Shown here piece after piece: positions 8,992 through 18,580 of a DNA stretch of 64,000 nucleotides (positions are counted from its first letter, which is position 1; each line of letters starts with the position of its first letter). The stretch spans positions 57,429 through 121,428 of the forward strand of contig JWZX01003409.1 of assembly GCA_001275005.1 (NCBI GenBank), read 5' to 3'. A program made the position numbers and the translations under genes. The stretch is from Chrysochromulina tobinii (lineage: Eukaryota; Haptophyta; Prymnesiales; Chrysochromulinaceae). The notes beneath the pieces were generated by a model. The model was not told where the DNA came from. It ran no database searches and worked only from the letters and a program-made list of their open reading frames with translations.

Positions 8992-11954
8992 ATGCCGGCT
9001 ACTTTCAAGCAAATCCAGGAGCTGCAGGCGCTGTCGGGGCGCAACCTGAAAGACTGCAAGGAGGCGCTCAACAATCACGACTGCGACATCAAGGCCGCGT
9101 TGCACGCGTTGAACTCCGGCAGCAACCCCGATGCGGCGGCGGCGGCACCCGAGAGTGCTGAGAGTGCTCCTGCGAGTGCATCGGACAGTGCTGCAAACGA
9201 AGCGAAGGCAGCGTCAGAGAAGGCAGCCGCGGAGGCCGCTGCAGCTGAAAAGGCGGCAGCAGACGAGGCGGCCGCAGAGCAGGCAGCGGCGGAGAAGGTG
9301 GCTGCGGAGGCTGCAGAGAAGGCGGCAGCCGAGAAGGCGGAGGCGGAGAAGGCGGAGGCGGAGAAGGCGGAGGCAGAGAGGGCGGCGGCTGAGGAGGCAG
9401 CGGCCGAGGCGGCAGCGACTGAAAAAGCAGCAGCTGAGGCGGCGGCGGCCGAGAAGGCGGCGGCAGAGGCGGCTGCTGGCGAGGCGGCCGAGGCGGCGGC
9501 AAAGGCGGCGGCCGAGAAGGCGGCTGCTGAGAAGGCGGCGGCCGAGGCGGCGGCGGCCGAGGCGGCGGCGGCTGAGAAGGCGGCGGCCGAGGCGGCGGCG
9601 GCCGAGAAGGCAGCGGCTGAGGCGGCGGCGGCCGAGAAGGCGGCGGCCGAGAAGGCGGCGGCCGAGAAGGCGGCGGCTGAGAAGGCAGCGGCTGACAAGG
9701 CAGCCGAGGAGGAGCTCGCTCGTACGCTGAGTGTCGACTCACTCGCGGCGCGGGCGGCGGCTGAGAAGGTCAGACAGGATGCGGAGGCGCGTGCGGCCAA
9801 AGCGGCGGCGCGCTCGCCCCCGTCCGCCCCGTCGCCGCCGTCGGCCGCGTCGGCCGCCCCCCCTGTTGACCTCTCCGCGGAGCATGCTCGCATCCGAGGG
9901 CTGGCGGACGAGGCCGAGGCGGAGGCGGCGGCGCGCGCGGCCGCGGACGCCGCAGACGCCGCCGACGAGGCAGCTATCGGCTCATTGCTGATCCCCGCTC
10001 TGTCGACAGCCCGGCCCTCCAGCGCCCCCGCCGCTGTCGGTTCGACCCCCGCGGCAGCGGCGGCGGCGCGCTTGCCCGACGTGCCCAAGACGGCGCCCGA
10101 CGTGCGCTGGCCGGCGGCGTCGCTCCTCAACCCGAGTCAGGATGCGGGCTTCGAGGTGGCCCTCAGCGATCTCGAGCCCTCCGAGATTCGTCAACTGCTC
10201 AGCCAGGATGGCGTGTCGTACACGGCGGACGACGAGGGCGATCTGACGCCCTTGGCGGTCGAGCTGCGTGCGCGCCATGCCGAGAGCGTCGCTGCGTGGC
10301 TGGCTGAGCGCCCAGGGAAGCACGCGCAGCCGCCCACGCCCTCGCTCGCCACGTCCTTGTGCCGCGTGGGCACACCGGTCGCGCACCGCTGGACGCTCTG
10401 GCAGCGCGCCCTCGGCATCCACGTGATGCCGAGGCTCAAGCAGCAGGCGCCGCAGCTGCGCGCACTGCTCAGCACGGCGCTGCCCAATCAGGCAGAGCTC
10501 GAGGCGGACGCACAGGCGGCCCTGCTAGGCGCGCTCGGCGAGCGGGTGAGCGCGCTGCCCGACGGCGCGCTCGCGCTCCTGTGCCAGGAGTTCGCCTTCC
10601 ACTTACTCGTGCTGCTCAAAAAGGCGCGCCTGCCTTATTCGGCCGATTTGGCGATCGCTCCGTTGCTCGCGCCCGTGCTGCTGCTTGCGGTGTTGCATGC
10701 GGGCGACCCGGCCGACGGCGCCCTCGGCCGCATGCAACTCGCCCTTCACCGAGCGGAGACGCTCAACGCCATGTCGGCCGTGCTCGCCAAGTTGACCCCC
10801 GCGGTGATCGCAGGCGCTCCCTGGGGACTCGGGCCGACGGGCGCGCCCGCGACGGCGCCCAATGAGACGCTCCTGAGCCACGTGATGCTCTTCCTTCGAT
10901 GGGAGTCTCCCGCGCTCGCTGAGCACCTACACGCGGCGCCTGGGATCTTGAAGGCACTCTCCCGCCTGATGCTTGGGCTGCTGGCGCCCGCGGCGGCGCC
11001 CGCGGCGGTCGTGCGCTTCATCGAGCTTGCGCTGTGGGAGTCTCCGACCGTGCCCAAAAGCCAGCCTGTCCTGCTGCTGTGCGCGCTGCTGCTGCGGGAG
11101 GAGACGCGCCTCCTCGGCGTGCCTGCGAGCAGCCTCGCGGGCACGCTCAGTGCCCAGCTGAGCGTGCCGAGCGTCGTGGAGGCCGATCGATTGCATGCTG
11201 CGGCCGCCGTGCTCAATACGACGCTACCCGTGACGCTGCGCGCCGCGCTCGACGCGGCTTGGTGTGCGGCTCGTCCGCCAGCGGCGTGCTTCGCGTGCGC
11301 TTGGCTCGAGCCGCCTGAGGTGCTCAGCAGCGGGGTGTGGGTGATCGACTTGAGATCGCATCGAGATTTTGAGGCAGCGCACTTTGCACTCACGTCGCAC
11401 CTGCCGCCAGCCGAGGCGCGCGGGGCTGACGCGCGCGAGGCCGTGCGCCAGGAGCTCTTCGACATCTGTGCAGAGGGCGGCTTTACTCTCGCCTTCGTCA
11501 CCGCCAACGACCCGAACGACGCCTCCGGCTCCAAGAGCGTCGTCGGCGCCGTCAAGAAGGGCAGCGCTCAGGGCAGCGCGGCTCCTGATGCGGAGCGGCT
11601 CACCTCCGAAGAGGTGCGCCTGCTCGTCCTCGAGATGAGGGATGATGGCCACTGATGGTGATTGATGATGTTCTGATGACCTCTGATGAGCTCCCTCATC
11701 AGGTGCGCATGGTCGTCCTCGAGTTTGTGCGCGCGGGCTTCCGCCACGTGGGCATCCTACGCGGTGGCCTCGCGGCGCTCTCCCCGGAGCAGCGCGTAGC
11801 CCTCGTGGCCTCCGACGTGCGCGGAGTGACGGTGGACGCGTCGAGCGAGCAGAACCCGAGTCGCCCGAGCACTGCGGCGGCGCTGCGTAGTATGATGCCG
11901 CGGCTGCCCTCCCTTACGGCAAAGAAGGCCAAGGCGCCCATCCAAACGCTTTGA
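8992..11954 (+). CDS. UBA/TS-N, coiled-coil, TBC-like and rhodanese-like protein
   Basis: Two exons (8992-11613, 11703-11954) give 957 aa. The start ATG 8992 ([12 protein letters not shown]) opens a UBA/TS-N fold, with [20 protein letters not shown] matching the EF-Ts/NAC type UBA. Residues 63-259 are an Ala/Glu/Lys coiled coil of near-tandem AAAEKAAAE units. Residues of roughly 370-760 are helical and resemble a divergent TBC (Rab-GAP) domain ([39 protein letters not shown]), without a clear catalytic Arg/Gln pair. Residues 775-920 look like a rhodanese-type domain ([17 protein letters not shown] ... [16 protein letters not shown]). TBC followed by rhodanese is the layout of TBC1D23/TBCK-type trafficking proteins; the N-terminal UBA plus coiled coil is unusual. 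The 89-bp intron falls inside the rhodanese domain and is an introner-like element. Confidence 0.6.
11614..11702 (+). mobile_element. Introner-like element (TBC-rhodanese gene)
   Basis: Phase-0 GT-AG intron, 89 bp. Its first 21 bases (gtgcgcctgctcgtcctcgag) are repeated as the first 21 bases of the next exon, with 19 matches. The donor GT is therefore exon-derived, and the 3' end CTCCCTCATCAG is element-derived. The body carries TGATGACCTCTGATGAG. Confidence 0.8.
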
Positions 11955-11993
11955 CAGGACGGAAAGCATTGGCGGCGCCCATCCAAACGCTTT
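11933..11993 (+). repeat. 20-bp direct repeat spanning the TBC gene stop
   Basis: ggcgcccatccaaacgcttt occurs at 11933-11952 and again at 11974-11993. The first copy encodes the last residues of the protein and the second lies just after the stop, so the 3' end was locally duplicated. Confidence 0.85.
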
Positions 11994-13063
11994 TACGGGC
12001 CGAGCGCGAACCGGCACCGCGGAGAGCGCGGCGCTCATGTGGTCGGTCGCGTAACGGTCGAGCGCTCCTCGGCGTACGAATCGAACGGTGGGGTCGTCCA
12101 TGTTGGTACATCTCGAGCGCCATGTCGAGCGCTCGCAGGCGCGCGAATTCCGAAGGGTGGGGTCGTCCATGTTGGTACATGTTCTCGGGTGAGCGAGCGT
12201 GCGGGCCTTAGTGTGGGCCTCCAAGATCGACGCGGCTGAGGAGAGGCGCACGAGTGGGGACTATCCCGGGCTCTGAGTGGACCTGTGGCGTACTAGGGTC
12301 TATTGGGTCGCTATAGGGTCGCAGTGACGCAGTCGGCCGGCGCATGGGATAGCCCGCATAAACCATAATGCCGCATGGAGGTTGGAGCCATGGTCCCATG
12401 GTCGATGGTGCATGACTGCATAGACCGAACAATCATGGACCGCCTGGCGTGTATTTCGCGGTTTCCGGTTTGTTACGACTTGTACGATATCCCGCCCGCG
12501 CAGCGGCGCGGCAGCCGGGTTTCCGCGTACCGCTATCGCGCGACATAACGCCGGTCACGCGTCTAGCGCGTGGGTCAAGGCCGAACCGCGCGGCGCGGTC
12601 CGCGGTCTGACCGCTCCGGCCCGGCCGAACCGAACCGCCTGCGGGAGCGAGCAGGCGCGCAGCCTCGCCCCCTCGCGCACGGTCCGCGATCCGCGCGCGC
12701 CGCCCGCCCGCGCCGCCCGCGCGCGAGACTGCGACGGAACTCGGAACTCGGAAGGGCGAGTGCCGCGCGCGGCGCGCGGCCGCGGGCGCGCCACGTCGGC
12801 AGCGGTATATTAGCCGGTGCGCGAGGCGAGGCGACGCGGGCCGCGTCGGCCGCCGTCGCGCCGTATAATCTATAAAATCAAGAATGCTACTATAGCATGT
12901 ATTTGTGACGATCGCTCGGGCGCCGTCCAGCGCGCGACTGGCAGATTGACGTTAGACCGAGCCGGTGCGCGGCGTCAGCACACAACAGCACGACCCGGAT
13001 AACTGATAAGAAACTGAGTACTGGTAACATCCGCGACAGCGTGCACTCAAACAAAAGGTCAAA
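11955..13063. other. Long convergent spacer, CpG-rich
   Basis: 1.1 kb between two converging genes. Base composition swings from strongly CpG-rich around 12480-12790 to AT-rich patches around 12860-12910. It holds the direct repeats listed separately and short palindromic tracts. I found no credible coding sequence, RNA gene or transposon ends. Confidence 0.45.
12087..12180 (+). repeat. 25-bp direct repeat
   Basis: A perfect 25-bp repeat beginning ggtggggtcgtccatg occurs at 12087-12111 and 12156-12180, 69 bp apart, in the noncoding spacer. Function unknown. Confidence 0.85.
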
Positions 13064-13844
13064 CTATGCCTGCAACAGCGCCGCCTGCGCCCTTGGCTGG
13101 TGCATCTCGAGCTGCATGGATGCCCCCTGCTTCTCGAGGTGATCGAGGAGCAGCGGCTCGAGGTCCGAGAGTGCGACGCCGCCGTGCGCCGCCTTCTCCT
13201 TGAGCGCCCCAAGGTTGACGTCGGGGAAGCCCGCCAACAAGAAGGCCTCCGCCGCGCGCCATTCGGCCGTGTTAAGTCGCATCGTCTTGTCGAGGTCAAA
13301 GTGCTGGATGAGCTGCAGCAGGACGATGCGTCGCGTGCCCGCGCAGCAGCAGTGCGTGCCGGTCATTCTCGCGCTTCTGCGCCTTGTGCAGGAGCCGGAG
13401 GCTCTCGAGCCAGTCCTCGCCCCGGTTGCCGATCATGCCGATCGTGTCCTTGAGCATTTCGAGGTCGCTTCCGAGCCGCTTGTTTGAGGCCTGCAGAGAC
13501 GCGTTCTCCTTTTCGAAGCGCGAGGCTGCCGCCTCGAGCGACGTGCGAGCGCGTAGCTCGCGATTCACCATCCACATCGCTAGCGCGATGAGCGTGAGGA
13601 ATAAAAGCCCGTAGCCGCACAGCCAATCCTGCCGCACGCCCCACCACCACAGGAAGAAGGCGATGGTGCTGAGTGACAATAGCAGCGTGTCGACCAGCGT
13701 GCCGTGGTCGAGCAGCCCTCCGCAGTTGACGAAATGAAAGACGCGCTTGAAGAAGCTGCCACATTGAGCAGCAAAGCAGCGGTCCCACAGCTCGGCTGCC
13801 AACGCACTTGAGCAAGTACACAGCCGGCGGGCGGATTCGCTCAT
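13064..13844 (-). CDS. Two-TM, coiled-coil, EF-hand-like protein
   Basis: Exon 13844-13356 encodes 163 residues from MSESARRLCT. It has two membrane segments (about residues 50-69, LVDTLLLSLSTIAFFLWWWG, and 74-93, WLCGYGLLFLTLIALAMWMV) followed by a coiled coil to residue 160 (SRFEKENASLQASNKRLGSD). The frame then changes; a 43-nt GC-AG intron (13313-13355) joins it in phase 0 to 13312-13064. That exon carries a 12-residue EF-hand-like loop, DLDKTMRLNTAE, near residues 169-180, and a helical end. Total about 245 aa. The tiny intron could instead be an indel. No family recognised; a membrane-anchored calcium-responsive adaptor is only a guess. Confidence 0.5.
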
Positions 13845-14074
13845 GCATTCAGGGCAGCTCAGAGGGCCCGAGCGCGAATCATCGATTGGCACGGCGATCA
13901 TTTGCGCTGGCCAAGACAGAGCGCACTGAGCTGGCCTCTGGAAATGCTGGGAGTTGACCAAATTTTCCCGCTTCGTGTGAATGATAACCATTGACTGTGA
14001 AAATATGCCTTGGCTGTGAATAGATGCTCCAAAGAAGATAACCCATTTATTCTCTCTTGGACAGCAGACAGAAT

Positions 14075-14927
14075 TTACAAGTGGGCGTTGTTGTACAGTC
14101 GGTCGTTCAAGTGCAGGTGGGAGAGGGAGAGGGGAGAGAGGGAGACAGCCTCGGAGGTAATCTGGACAACAGGCTCCTTTGCCAAGACGAATTTGTGCGT
14201 CAGGCCGGCGAGCAAGCCGCCGAAGAACTGTGCGGGCACGTAGACCCAGATATTGCCCAGATCGCAGCCGAAGACGATTGCAGGCCCCAGAAAGCGTGCC
14301 GGGTTGAAGAAGCCGCCCGTGATCTGTCCAACTGCGCCGACGGCCACACAAATCGAGGTACCTGCGAAGTGAGGTCGAACCCCGGACCATGAAAAGGCAC
14401 TCGGTGGTAAGAGCCACTCCCTGGCGTTCAGTCCGTTGCCACGTGCCGATGTACGCCGGTGCGAAGTCACCAAAGCCAGGCTTCGCGACAGCCGTGGCGC
14501 AGACCGTGGACACGAGCAAGTAGGTTCCGAGGGATTCGAGAACGAAAACAGCGCCACGTGCCTTGTTGGGCAGCGCCCGATGGCAGCCTGGCTCCGTGTT
14601 TTCGCCTCCCCAATGGCCAAAGCCGACTGGGTCCAGGTTGTCATCAAGATCCACGACTCCGGCAAGGATAGCTCCACATAAAGCGCCGAGGACCTGGACG
14701 ACGCCGTAGAGCACAGCCTTCATGGGTGGCAGTGCACCTACGACGGCCAGCCCAGCCGACACGGCTGGGTTCAAGTTTCCGCCAGAGGCCTTCGCGGTGA
14801 TGACGATGCAAACTGCGAGAACCAAACCATTCTCGGCAGCAACCTGCTCAGTGCCGCCAAAGATTTGAAACAAGAAGGTTCCAACGAATTCAGCGAAGAG
14901 CGCGACGGCAAGCTCACGCTTGCTCAT
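14075..14927 (-). CDS. Aquaporin / MIP-family channel
   Basis: Two exons (14927-14447, 14361-14075) give 255 aa, a normal MIP length. Both signature loops are present: GGNLNPAVSAG (NPA at residues 53-55) and TGGFFNPARFLGP (NPA at 180-182, followed by the arginine of the ar/R selectivity filter). Hydrophobic segments flank each (for example LAVALFAEFVGTFLFQIF and ILAGVVDLDD after a long TM). By family it moves water or small neutral solutes across a membrane. The only join that keeps both frames uses a GC donor: ATCG/GCACGTGG ... TTCGCAG/GTACC, an 85-bp GC-AG intron (14362-14446), reading YIG/TSICVAVG. Start ATG 14927 (MSKRELAVAL) begins just before the first membrane helix. Confidence 0.88.
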
Positions 14928-15541
14928 GTTGGCTCTGCCGAGACGGCCTTCGGGCTCTAACGCGCAAGGCCTCACGAACCTCCATCGCCAATGCGGGGCC
15001 CGAAGAACGGAGGGGGGGTGCACGAGAAGGGGGAGTTCATACTCGCCGCCTAGGTTGTTCATACTCGTCGCCCAAGGCGGGTACGCAGGATTAGGTGTTG
15101 AGGAGGGGCGGGCGTGGGGCCTCCAGGTTCAGGGGTACACACCCTGGTGAAGAGTGGGAGTCAGGGCTGTCACGAGCATAGAGCACAAGCTCACGAGAAA
15201 TTGCTCACGAGACACGTGTGCGGCCGTGGACCGGAGGAGTACATCAGGAGTGAGGGGTGACCCAGGCAGTACTTTTCGGACGTACATGTACACACAAAGA
15301 TGCCCAGGCGTAATTACTTCAAGATCAAGTCAAGGTTTAACGGGTGGCGCAGTTTGAATTTCCAAACCGCAAAGTCCGGGTTAGGCATGCCAATTCCCGG
15401 TCTTCACACCTCCGGATTCGTCTCCTTTTTAATCACATCCCTCATCAAATGTCCTCGGCTGCGTGCGCAGCCCACAAAGGTCTGCAGCCGAGAAAAGGGC
15501 TCCAGGATTCCTGCAGTACGAGGGCAAGGTCTGAAAGCTGA
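14928..15541. other. Divergent spacer, aquaporin / ubiquitin-like coiled-coil gene
   Basis: 614 bp that should hold both promoters. A short repeat, gttcatactcg(c/t)cgcc, occurs twice near 15034 and 15057. Nothing else recognised. Confidence 0.4.
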
Positions 15542-16456
15542 ATGGTTCGCGTCGCTCTTCGTCGCGTCGGCGCTGTCACCGGCAAGAAAGTCAGGCTGCC
15601 GGCTTCAATCGCTGAACTGCTTGAGCTCGCAACGAGCAAGCTCGAATTGCCGTCGCCGGCGACGAACATCTTCTTCAACGACGGAGATCAGTGCGATGAC
15701 CTCGAGCTCGTTGATTCCGAAGAGCTGCTGTACATCTCATGCGGAGAACCGTTTGCGCCACCATCGGCCGAGCCCGAAGATGAGGGGAAGACATCGCTGA
15801 GCTCCCCACCTGCCGAGGCGCTGCCACCGCCACTTGCTGAATCGCTTTCACTGCCACCACCATTGTCACCTCTTGTGCTCAGTGCCGTGAGCCGTATGAG
15901 CGGCCGGGACCAGCTGGAACTCGATGAGCTCGCCCGGCTGCGCGAGGAGGTCTCCTTAGCGCAGGAGCAGCTGAAGTGCGCCAAAGACAACGCGGCTCGC
16001 TGGGAGGCAGAGGTGAGGGCGGCCAAGGACGTCGCGGCAGAGCGGAAGAAAATGGTGGTAGGCAGGGACGACACGGGAGGCGATGAGGTGGACATGGTTA
16101 CGATGCTTTCCGAGCTACTCATCGAGGCGAGGATGTCGGCGGCGCAGTACGCCTTCGAACGCGATGAAGCTAAAGGCCAAGCACAGCGGCTGCAAGCGGA
16201 GGTCGAGCGCCAGGGAAACGCTGTGCGCCAGCTACAAGAGCACACTACGAGGCTCGAGGCCAAGTACGATGCGGAGCACAAGAAATACGCCAAGCTCGAG
16301 GCCAAGCACAAGGCCGTGTGCCAAAGGTATGAGGGTGACGTCGCCGGGCTGATCGAGCTTCGAGCGCAGGCGGACGAGGCGAATAGGCAACTCTCTATAC
16401 ACGAAAGCAAGCTCGGCATGCGGCGTGGGGTAGTTGGATTTGAAGGAGGCTGCTGA
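15542..16456 (+). CDS. Ubiquitin-like (doublecortin-like) coiled-coil protein
   Basis: Single exon, 304 aa from ATG 15542. Residues 1-68 read like a small beta-grasp fold: a basic strand (VRVALRRVGAVTGKKVRLP), a helix (SIAELLELATSKLELP) and a closing LVDSEELLYISCGE. This is the pattern of doublecortin or similar ubiquitin-like domains, but divergent. A Pro/Ser linker spans about 70-115, followed by a coiled coil to residue 290 (ELDELARLREEVSLAQEQLK ... LEAKYDAEHKKYAKLEAKH). No membrane segment. A cytoskeleton-linked role would fit the layout but is inference. Confidence 0.5.
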   Translation: MVRVALRRVGAVTGKKVRLPASIAELLELATSKLELPSPATNIFFNDGDQCDDLELVDSEELLYISCGEPFAPPSAEPEDEGKTSLSSPPAEALPPPLAESLSLPPPLSPLVLSAVSRMSGRDQLELDELARLREEVSLAQEQLKCAKDNAARWEAEVRAAKDVAAERKKMVVGRDDTGGDEVDMVTMLSELLIEARMSAAQYAFERDEAKGQAQRLQAEVERQGNAVRQLQEHTTRLEAKYDAEHKKYAKLEAKHKAVCQRYEGDVAGLIELRAQADEANRQLSIHESKLGMRRGVVGFEGGC

Positions 16457-16942
16457 GCTTTGAGTGGATTGCATGCCATATGCGCGGGTAGGGTTTGGCA
16501 GGAAGACTGCGCCGATTATGGCACAACGTACAGTGGGTATCCGCCCAGCAATCCGAGTGAGGATCAGGATGCCTGTGGCCACTCAATTTAAGCCACAATA
16601 AACCCAACCTCGACCAGGGGGGTGCGATTTGTGTGTTGCCCCTAGAGCCTGTACTTGGTACAAGGCCATGTAGTGTACATGTGACACTACTAAAACTAGG
16701 GGGGGTACTTACCTCTTGAAATACAATCTTACAAAATAATGTTGAAATAGCAAAACCAAAGAACGCAGAAGTAGAGCTCAATACTTTGTAGCCACCCCAC
16801 GGAAGGAAGCTCCTCACCTGGAGACAACCATGCCTGTGGAACACTTCAGGCTCGTTCCGGTCCTAGCGGTGTGGGAACTACAGAAAGCGGCGTTTCGAGC
16901 TCTCTCTAAAAAGCGGACGATCTTGAGTTGACGGCGAGCTGC
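16457..16942. other. Intergenic spacer
   Basis: 486 bp between two plus-strand genes. It is AT-richer around 16650-16760, consistent with a promoter/UTR. No ORF of interest, repeat or RNA gene seen. Confidence 0.4.
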
Positions 16943-17558
16943 ATGCCCTCCAAGCACCCGCACCTAACCCAACAGGAACTCACCGAGTTCCGCGAGATCT
17001 TCAATCTGGTGCGCTGTCGCTGCCGCTTCGAATCGCCGCACCGCTATTGAAGGCCAGCAGGGCCTCGCACGCCGGACTCAACTGGTGCACCTCTTGCTAC
17101 TGCGGGAGGCTGCTGCAAATTGCTCACTGGCGGAGTGGCGCTGCGTCCTCAGGTGGATCTGGACAAGGGTGGCACAATATCTAAGGATGAGCTAGGGCAG
17201 CTGATGAAAACCCTCGGCCTGAAGCCGACGCAGGAGGAGCTCAATGCGATGGTCGCAGAGATTGATGCGGATGGCAGTGGCGAGATCGACTTCGATGAGT
17301 TCGTGACGGTCATGTCTCGTAAGGTGAATACCTCCTACACGCCGAAGCAGGTTAAGGCCGCCTTCAAGGTCTTTGCAAAACAGACAGATCCCAACGGCAT
17401 GATTTCGATGGCCACGCTCGAGCAGGCACTCACCACCTACGGCACCGAGAAGCTCTCGTTGAAGCGACGCGCAGGAGCTGCTTTCGCAGATCGAGCCGGA
17501 CGAGAACGGCATGGTCAACTACTTAGAGTTCGTGGATATGATGACGCAAGGACGATGA
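16943..17558 (+). CDS. Centrin/calmodulin-like EF-hand protein, frame-disrupted
   Basis: Exon 1 (16943-17008) reads MPSKHPHLTQQELTEFREIF. A 144-bp GT-AG intron (17009-17152) joins it in phase 0 to exon 2. Two good EF loops follow: DLDKGGTISKDE (residues 24-35) and DIDADGSGEIDFDE-type DADGSGEIDFDE (60-71). The C-terminal lobe has two degenerate loops, around TDPNGMISMATLE and EPDENGMVNYLE. After TEKLSL the frame shifts: one extra A at 17461-17465 (gaagc) throws the rest out of frame. Dropping it gives DAQELLSQIEPDENG and a stop at 17556-17558, about 156 aa, the expected length. As assembled, the frame instead runs to 17632 with unrelated sequence. Calcium sensor of calmodulin/centrin class; whether the shift is real or an assembly error is open. 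Confidence 0.7.
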
Positions 17559-18534
17559 TTGGCAGGCTTCATGTTACCCTCAGCGAGTTCGTTTGTTCGT
17601 CGTCGTGGACAAGTGTGGGCTCATACAAGTGAGGGGCTCAGCGAGAGCCGCGACGTCGGCTCCGAGCGGTCCGAGTCGAAGTGGAAGTCTGAGAATGAAT
17701 TACCTCCCAGATAGTCGCAGCTGGAACACTCGTGCTGGCCCAGAGTCGGCGGGGACATGATCAAGTAGGAGCTAGCCAGAGAGGTAATCGCCTCCCCGCC
17801 CGACACTGCACACCGTCGGGACCGTCGATCTCTCGAAGTACGAAGACGAACCGCACGTATTATGCATATATCGACGAAAGTATCGAACGAAAGTACAGGT
17901 AAATCGAGACGTAAGTCACGCCCACGCCTATCTCGGCAGCGCACACGCGGCGAGGGGGGAACCCAGGCAAAAACAGCGTGGCGGAGGCGGTCGGCGCACG
18001 CGGCGGTGCCGGTGCCGTCTGCCGACGCGAGTGCGCGCCGGCGTGCACGGCCCCGGTGCGACAGTGCGGTGTGGCGCCGCGCGGGCCGCGGCCCGCGGCA
18101 CGACGGGTCGACGCGACCGTCGATAAAATAATCGCTCGACCCGTGGAGGTCCCGGATATCACACGAATGCACCGATACATTTCAGTGTTAACTCGACCGT
18201 CGATGCTCGATCACCGTGTACAACGTGCGGATCGGATTGTCGTTTGCTTCCCGCTTCCGCGGGCTTACCGCGGGCTACACGACCGCGGCAGAATACGGCC
18301 AAAGTGGTAAGTGGAGTTTGGACCGAGCGCGGCCCGGGGTCTCGGATAACCATAATGCGAACGCTCCCACGCGTCCTCTGCACCGGCTTCGGCAGAGGTT
18401 TTCCTTGTTGTACCGCGAAGCAGCGTTCTCCGCGTGATTCTGGCTGCCACGAGTCTCCATGATTCTGGCTGCCAACATGTCAACGTCTGTGCCCAAGCTC
18501 TTGTAACGTCGGGGTGCGCGACGGAAGCGGCAGG
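17559..18534. other. Long convergent spacer
   Basis: 976 bp between converging genes. It includes an AT-rich patch near 17850-17890, CpG-rich sequence after 17930, and a 15-bp repeat (tgattctggctgcca) at 18435 and 18460. No coding sequence, RNA gene or transposon end was recognised. Confidence 0.45.
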
Positions 18535-18580
18535 TCACCTCGTCCGAGAGGCTGGGTCGGCTCTCGGGCGAGGTGACCTG
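18531..18580 (+). repeat. 20-bp inverted repeat over the RING gene stop codon
   Basis: Arm caggtcacctcgtccgagag (18531-18550) and arm ctctcgggcgaggtgacctg (18561-18580) pair at 19 of 20 positions around a 10-nt loop. The TGA stop of the RING gene (18537-18535 on the minus strand) lies inside one arm, so the mRNA could fold a strong hairpin at its stop codon. Confidence 0.85.

Noticed and set aside
9075-10130. Minus-strand alanine/serine-rich open frame opposite the TBC gene coiled coil
   Set aside because: It mirrors the GCG/GCC-rich AEKA repeats on the plus strand and has no domain.
12480-12800. Possible rDNA or structural RNA in the CpG-rich spacer
   Set aside because: Short strings such as tacgactt recall rRNA, but no conserved rRNA or tRNA secondary structure could be traced.
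16661-16730. AT-rich stretch as a possible transposon end
   Set aside because: No terminal inverted repeat, target duplication or coding remnant was found; it is more likely promoter/UTR sequence.
17009-17152. Centrin-like gene intron as another introner
   Set aside because: It is a clean GT-AG intron but has neither exon duplication at its ends nor the shared element blocks.
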